Virus record (IMG/VR): IMGVR_UViG_3300033985_000036 | Span: 1 to 34,655 of that record | Origin: a virus | DNA length: 34,655 bases | Strand: one strand, 5' to 3' | Part shown: positions 32,217 to 34,655 of the stretch, in pieces | How positions within the stretch are numbered: the first letter of the stretch is position 1 | Layout of the letters: each line of letters opens with the position of its first letter | The notes under the pieces: model-generated | The model's database searches: none | Seen by the model: the letters and a program-made list of their open reading frames with translations, nothing else | What the model was told of the DNA's origin: nothing | Translations under genes and position numbers: made by a program

Positions 32217-32432
32217 TCACGCTATTTTTTTGACCTCTCCCAGGTCTAAGCCAAGTTCCTCCGCTATGCTGGCAAGGTACTTCTCGCCCGACCTCTCCCC
32301 GTAGAGGATTAGGTTTAAGTATTTGTTGCTGGTTCCGACCTTCTCTGCAAGCTGGACTTGTGTCATCCGTTTCTCAATCAGTGCTTTCTTGACCAGTACG
32401 CCGAAGGCCGTCAGTTGTCTCTTGCGTTGCAT
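32217..32432 (-). CDS. Ner/Cro-like helix-turn-helix regulator
   Basis: A 71-residue XRE-type protein: FGVLVKKALIEKRMTQVQLAEKVGTSNKYLNLIL gives a clear helix-turn-helix, followed by EKYLASIAEELGLDLGEV. Its size and place before the transposase gene are those of Mu Ner, which damps early transcription and opposes the repressor. ATG at 32432 seven bases after AGGAGG. Confidence 0.85.
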   Translation of the reverse strand: MQRKRQLTAFGVLVKKALIEKRMTQVQLAEKVGTSNKYLNLILYGERSGEKYLASIAEELGLDLGEVKKIA

Positions 32433-32455
32433 CAAATATCCTCCTTCCGTTGTGA

Positions 32456-32632
32456 TTACTCTTGTGTCTGCTCCTTGATTAGCTCCTCAAGGATTTCAAC
32501 CTCTTGCCGTGCCTCCTTCCATTCCTTCTCATAACCTTCCTTTGGTTTTTCCATCAGGTAATTGGCTGAGTAGCAAAGAAGATTATGGCACGCCATGTCA
32601 TGATACTTTTTGAATAAATCTGACCTTGTCAC
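32456..32632 (-). CDS. 58-aa small early protein
   Basis: A frame of 59 codons including the stop, GTG start at 32632, with AAAGGAGG correctly spaced upstream. The product is charged and helical (begins VTRSDLFKKYHDMACHNLLC; later EKEWKEARQEVEILEELIKE). Good ribosome binding site, full occupancy of the gap and compact packing with the Ner-like gene make it likely real. Function unknown. Confidence 0.7.
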   Translation of the reverse strand: MTRSDLFKKYHDMACHNLLCYSANYLMEKPKEGYEKEWKEARQEVEILEELIKEQTQE

Positions 32633-32660
32633 ACTTAACCTCCTTTCGTTTAGCCTCCCG

Positions 32661-32669
32661 TGATATAAT
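32661..32669 (+). promoter_or_regulatory. extended -10 promoter of the 115-aa gene
   Basis: TGATATAAT is an extended -10 with a consensus hexamer 25 bases before the TTG start; no good -35 is visible. It diverges from the minus-strand 58-aa gene. Confidence 0.6.
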
Positions 32670-32693
32670 GGAGTATGAAGGGAGGTGATTGAT

Positions 32694-33041
32694 TTGAATA
32701 GAATTAATCTTCACGAACTGCCAAAGGTTCTTTTTCGTGACGACCCCGAATTAACGTCCTACATACATTCAATGACTGATAACCTCACCGACTTATATGC
32801 TGGTTATCTGCCATCCTTTGAGAAATTTCTCTTTGCCTTGCCTGAAAATATCACGGTCGAAGAATTTAAAGCTCTATTGCTCGCTCAATCTGTAAAGGTC
32901 AGAGTCTTAATCGCTCTGCGGCTTAATAATTTCTTTGAGCGTGTAGCCGGGAAAGAACTGCCATCTTACAAAAGCTTTAAATCTTTCCTTGTTCAAGAGC
33001 TTTATGAGAACCACCCGGATAAGATTCGATGGTCAAAATAA
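32694..33041 (+). CDS. 115-aa plus-strand protein inside the early operon
   Basis: A gene opposite in direction to the surrounding early genes. TTG start eight bases after AGGGAGG; a GTG at 32685 is in frame but overlaps that site. The product is helical and soluble (RINLHELPKVLFRDDPELTS, then FALPENITVEEFKALLLAQS, ending NHPDKIRWSK). Not recognised. It has its own extended -10 promoter and a strong directional terminator at 33303-33340, so it is probably expressed in the lysogen as a moron or as a regulator whose RNA is antisense to early mRNA. Confidence 0.82.
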   Translation: MNRINLHELPKVLFRDDPELTSYIHSMTDNLTDLYAGYLPSFEKFLFALPENITVEEFKALLLAQSVKVRVLIALRLNNFFERVAGKELPSYKSFKSFLVQELYENHPDKIRWSK

Positions 33042-33213
33042 GCGGTTTCTCACCAGATTTGCCCTCAATCATATTAAGCAGTTTTTCCCTGACTGATTGA
33101 GCTAATGGACGACCCGTAGGCAATTCAGCAGTACATGGCTGTTTAAGAACTTGCATTTCTTGAGCAGCCTCTTTTTGATGACCTTCATGGTTCTGTAAAA
33201 GATTTTTTTTCAT
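32977..33213 (-). CDS. 78-aa early protein
   Basis: ATG at 33213, nine bases after GGGAGG, overlapping the stop of the DUF6906-like gene (ATGA). The product starts MKKNLLQNHEGHQKEAAQEM and has VREKLLNMIEGKSGEKPLIL in the middle. Its last 65 bp overlap the 3' end of the plus-strand 115-aa gene tail to tail. The coupling with the upstream gene favours a real gene; function unknown. Confidence 0.6.
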   Translation of the reverse strand: MKKNLLQNHEGHQKEAAQEMQVLKQPCTAELPTGRPLAQSVREKLLNMIEGKSGEKPLILTIESYPGGSHKALEQGKI

Positions 33214-33371
33214 TGTTTTGTTCCTCCCAACTTTCTTGTTTTGCCTGACACCTTGTGAACCACCTGGAAGCATTCTCTACAGTCTTTTACTACCAACCAG
33301 TTATCAGGATTAAGTCCAAGAGATTTAATCCTGATTTTTTGCGCCCTCGTGGGCCTCTTGCCGTGCTTCAA
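33210..33371 (-). CDS. DUF6906-like small protein
   Basis: A 53-residue protein, first gene after the early promoter: begins MKHGKRPTRAQKIRIKSLGL and continues NPDNWLVVKDC...VVHKVSGKTRKL. The pattern KHGKRPTR..K..IK..GLNP.NWLVVK....VVH..TGKTR is that of DUF6906 proteins found in many Firmicute phages. TTG start with GGAGGG upstream. Role unknown; probably small basic DNA- or RNA-contacting. The terminator hairpin of the opposite strand is embedded in its codons. Confidence 0.75.
   Translation of the reverse strand: MKHGKRPTRAQKIRIKSLGLNPDNWLVVKDCRECFQVVHKVSGKTRKLGGTKQ
33303..33340 (+). terminator. terminator for the plus-strand 115-aa gene
   Basis: A perfect 11-bp stem (ATCAGGATTAA / TTAATCCTGAT) with an 11-base loop and a run of six T on the plus strand. 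On the minus strand no T-run follows, so early transcription is not stopped. It lies within the coding sequence of the minus-strand DUF6906-like gene. Confidence 0.75.
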
Positions 33372-33416
33372 TCTCCCATCTCCCTCCGTTTGAATTAGGA
33401 ATAAATTTCCTCACCT

Positions 33417-33560
33417 CCGATAAAACTATTTATTATGTTCTGCTTTTCCGATATAATTGAGACGGATATATAAATCTATCATTTTAATTATATATCCGTA
33501 TACCGATAATGTCAAATAAAATTATAAACATTACGGATAATTTTATAGGCTATTCGGATA
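33417..33560. promoter_or_regulatory. operator region with repeated CGGATA / CCGATA motifs
   Basis: The motif CGGATA or CCGATA (either strand) occurs at 33417, 33448, 33463, 33493, 33503, 33534 and 33555. The block 33463-33498 forms an inverted repeat (CGGATATATA ... TATATATCCG) over the early promoter -10. These are likely repressor and Ner sites. Confidence 0.55.
33487..33515 (-). promoter_or_regulatory. early promoter Pe, consensus sigma-A type
   Basis: On the minus strand TTGACA (33515-33510), exactly 17 bp, TATAAT (33492-33487). Perfect consensus in both hexamers. It drives the early genes leftwards from about 33480 and lies upstream of the divergent repressor gene, with CGGATA-type repeats in and beside it. 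Confidence 0.9.
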
Positions 33561-33577
33561 TGAGAGGGGGTGTTTTA

Positions 33578-34006
33578 TTGAATTCCATTGGTAAGAGGTT
33601 TAGACAGTTGAGGAAAAGCAAGGGCCTTAATCAAATTGACTTTGCCGCTGCAATAGGGATTTCGCAAGGTACTTTGAGCGACATCGAAAAAGATAAATGC
33701 AAACCTTCAGTTGAAACGGTAATATCGGCAAGCGGATATTTCAAGGTAAGCTGCGATTGGTTGTTGACGGGTGAGGAACCTGTTCAAAAAGAGCAGCCGC
33801 CGAAATATCAACCTGACAAGCTGGGGCCTTTATCAGAACATGAAAAAGAAATGCTTTGGAAGTTCCGTCAATTGGACGCAAGAGACCAGGAGTATGCAAA
33901 GGCTAATATTGATATGTTGTATGAAAGAACGGTTAAAAAGGGAACGTCATTCGGCTTGACGAATGGAGGAACAGGGGAAGAGGCAGCCGCAAGTGAAACG
34001 GCTTAA
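33578..34006 (+). CDS. cI-like phage repressor (XRE family)
   Basis: A 142-residue repressor: helix-turn-helix in residues about 5-60 (FRQLRKSKGLNQIDFAAAIG, then ISQGTLSDIEKDKCKPSVET), followed by the FKVSCDWLLTGEEP segment typical of Firmicute phage repressors, and a C-terminal helical oligomerisation part. No Ser-Lys autoprotease motif is seen. The TTG at 33578 follows GAGAGGGGGTG. The ATG at 33509 would lie on the early promoter -35. It diverges from the early operon and should hold Pe off in the lysogen. Confidence 0.9.
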   Translation: MNSIGKRFRQLRKSKGLNQIDFAAAIGISQGTLSDIEKDKCKPSVETVISASGYFKVSCDWLLTGEEPVQKEQPPKYQPDKLGPLSEHEKEMLWKFRQLDARDQEYAKANIDMLYERTVKKGTSFGLTNGGTGEEAAASETA

Positions 34007-34021
34007 TTTTTGTCGATGTAT

Positions 34022-34044
34022 GATAGATTTATCTATCTTTTTTT
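34022..34044 (+). terminator. terminator after the repressor gene
   Basis: Stem GATAGA/TCTATC with a TTTA loop, followed by seven T, 15 bp after the repressor stop. The AT-rich stem is weak but the T-run is good. Confidence 0.65.
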
Positions 34045-34155
34045 GTTCAATTGCTTTAGCTTAAATTATTAACTTTGCAAATCCTCTAAACCCTTGTAAA
34101 TACTGCATTTGAACACGTTTTTTCTCAAGTGTGTATTTTGTTCAATTGCTTTGGC
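34041..34155 (+). repeat. direct 20-bp repeats in the left end
   Basis: TTTTGTTCAATTGCTTTAGC at 34041-34060 recurs at 34136-34155 with one change, 95 bp apart. The TTTTG(T)TCAATT part resembles the L1 core TTTTGTCAATTATTTTG. They may be further transposase or regulator sites. Confidence 0.5.
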
Positions 34156-34184
34156 CGGAAACGGCCCCGAAATTTTTAATTTCG
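34153..34184 (+). other. adjacent GAAA-tetraloop hairpin and AT hairpin
   Basis: GGCCG-GAAA-CGGCC (34153-34166) is a perfect five-base-pair stem with a GNRA loop. It is followed directly by CGAAAT/ATTTCG (34168-34173 with 34179-34184). They could be part of a transcript; no promoter was identified. Confidence 0.4.
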
Positions 34185-34310
34185 CACGCCGTCCGAACGC
34201 TGGCGTTAGATTTTGTAAGAGCCGCAAACGCTTATTTTACCTGCATTTTTCCCGCATTCATCTCCGACTTCGCACGCTCCGCACGCCTAGTAACGCCCCC
34301 GTTCGCACGC
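34183..34310 (+). repeat. CGCACGC short repeats
   Basis: The heptamer CGCACGC occurs at 34183, 34271, 34280 and 34304, often as TTCGCACGC. It is much more GC-rich than its surroundings. Protein-binding sites are possible. Confidence 0.4.
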
Positions 34311-34338
34311 CCAGCCTGTTTTCTTTCTGCCGACCGGC

Positions 34339-34426
34339 TGTTATAATTAAAAGAGAGCAGCAAAAAAGCACCTTATCCCCTTGCGCTACAAGGCTTCCAG
34401 TGCTTTCAGCCGCTCTCTTTTTTATA
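34339..34426 (+). ncRNA. candidate structured small RNA with own promoter and terminator
   Basis: An extended -10 TGTTATAAT (34339-34347) is followed by a nested hairpin. Stem 1 is AAAAGAGAGC with GCTCTCTTTT (34349-34358 with 34412-34421), plus GC/GC across one mismatch. Stem 2 is AAAGCAC with GTGCTTT (34365-34371 with 34400-34406). Stem 3 is CCTTG with CAAGG (34379-34383 with 34389-34393), loop CGCTA. Six T at 34418-34423 would end the RNA at about 70 nt. The -35 is weak. Confidence 0.5.
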
Positions 34427-34454
34427 TTTTCCAGCGGTGAGGCCGTTCTCAACT

Positions 34455-34470
34455 TTTTTGTCAACCGTTT
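34455..34470 (-). repeat. second left-end transposase-like site (L2 candidate)
   Basis: On the minus strand AAACGGTTGACAAAAAA shares TTGACAAAA with L1, 90-91 bp further inside. Spacing of L1 and L2 in Mu is also of this order. The match is short, so this is tentative. Confidence 0.35.
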
Positions 34471-34545
34471 CCGGGCCTATCCCACGATAACCCCTTTTAA
34501 ATCAAGGTTTCCCGAGGTTTCCCGGATAAACTTTTTCTATCCCTC

Positions 34546-34572
34546 TTTTGTCAATTATTTTGTTAATCCACA
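34546..34572 (-). repeat. left phage terminus with transposase-like site L1
   Basis: Read inward on the minus strand it starts TGTGGATTAAC and continues AAAATAATTGACAAAAG. It aligns without gaps to the right terminus at 366-392, including the TGT start, CAAAAT, TTG and CAAAA. The bases beyond (34573 onwards) are very AT-rich and read as a different gene. Confidence 0.7.
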
Positions 34573-34655
34573 ATTTTTATATAATCTGTATAAATCTTTA
34601 CATTTGAATCCTTTATTAAATTTTCATATTGTTTTTTTCTTTCAATAGCTTTTTC
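34563..34655 (-). pseudogene. C-terminal fragment of an unknown host (or neighbour) gene
   Basis: Open on the minus strand from the window edge to a TAA that lies 8-10 bp inside the phage terminus. The 30 residues visible (EKAIERKKQYENLIKDSNVK, then IYTDYIKIVD) are charged and probably helical. It is not the N-terminal half of DeoB, and base composition is far more AT-rich than the deoB flank. The last few codons come from the phage end, so the host gene was truncated there. Confidence 0.5.

Larger units (their letters stand above)
366..34572. mobile_element. Mu-like transposable prophage with a DGR
   Basis: Boundaries come from aligning the two termini. Read inward, the right end starts TGTAG and the left end starts TGTGG. 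Both then show CAAAAT, two variable bases, TTG, a purine and CAAAA at identical distances without gaps, and 5'-TG...CA-3' termini are typical of Mu-type elements. Inside lie MuA and MuB homologues, Gam, GemA, a Mor-type activator and a Mu-like set of head and contractile-tail genes in nearly canonical order. The length of about 34.2 kb is normal for a Mu-like phage. The 5-bp host sequences beside the ends (361-365 and 34573-34577) are not duplicates of each other. No inactivated phage gene was seen, so the element may be functional. Confidence 0.9.
34045..34572. other. non-coding left end of the prophage
   Basis: About 530 bp without a credible gene. Long open frames on both strands lack ribosome binding sites, and one runs through the phage terminus. 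It holds the two 20-bp direct repeats, two small hairpins (34153-34166 and 34068 excluded; see next entry), four CGCACGC repeats, a structured RNA candidate and the two left-end transposase-like sites. Confidence 0.7.

Noticed and set aside
32641-32646. Proper -35 box for the 115-aa gene
   Set aside because: TCCTTT at 17 bp from the -10 matches poorly; only the extended -10 is claimed.
33509-33577. Upstream ATG start for the repressor
   Set aside because: This ATG lies on the -35 of the early promoter with no ribosome binding site; the TTG at 33578 has one.
361-34577. Five-base target-site duplication
   Set aside because: The bases next to the two termini (GATCT and ATTTT) do not match, so no duplication can be claimed.
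34109-34648. 179-codon plus-strand open frame at the left end
   Set aside because: It runs through the RNA candidate, the phage terminus and the host flank, lacks a ribosome binding site and has composition drifting from Arg/Pro-rich to Phe/Asn-rich.
1-34655. CRISPR arrays, tRNA or rRNA genes
   Set aside because: No regularly spaced repeats other than those listed and no tRNA cloverleaf or rRNA-like stretch was seen by reading; a tRNA search program was not available.

Overview
The window is an almost complete Mu-like (transposable, myovirus-type) prophage of about 34.2 kb, running from about 366 to 34572. The host looks like a Firmicute, probably a clostridial lineage. This rests on the deoB-type phosphopentomutase flank, very strong AGGAGG-type ribosome binding sites, frequent TTG and GTG starts, a DUF6906-like small gene and an LLH-type holin. 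The genus cannot be read from the sequence. Nearly all phage genes lie on the minus strand, so the phage genetic left end is at the right of the window.

Layout in phage order, right to left. 34007-34572 is a non-coding left end with transposase-site-like repeats, several hairpins and a candidate structured small RNA. 33417-33560 is the lysis/lysogeny switch: a consensus early promoter (TTGACA, 17 bp, TATAAT) on the minus strand overlaps the upstream region of a plus-strand cI-like repressor. 33371-31776 holds small early genes, including a Ner-like regulator. Next come MuA-like transposase, MuB-like target-selection ATPase, Gam, GemA/gp16, a helicase-loader module, small genes, a two-domain endolysin and a Mor-family activator. 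A terminator precedes the late block: holin, gp25/26/27-like genes, terminase, portal, gpF, protease/scaffold, major head gpT, connector genes, sheath, tube, tail chaperone with a predicted -1 frameshift, tape measure, baseplate and tail-fibre-region genes.

The right end (456-3413) is a diversity-generating retroelement (DGR). The order is target gene with variable repeat, avd, template repeat, reverse transcriptase. Template and variable repeats (112 bp) differ at exactly 10 positions, and every difference is an adenine on the coding strand of the template. They change seven codons of a C-type-lectin-like receptor-binding candidate. The DGR sits where phage Mu carries its invertible tail-fibre G segment.

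Other notable points: two plus-strand single-gene units (81 and 115 aa) sit inside the minus-strand operons with their own promoters and terminators. Two internal copies of phage-end repeats occur at 11967 and 18936. The host flanks do not match: deoB on the left is not continued on the right, and there is no target-site duplication.
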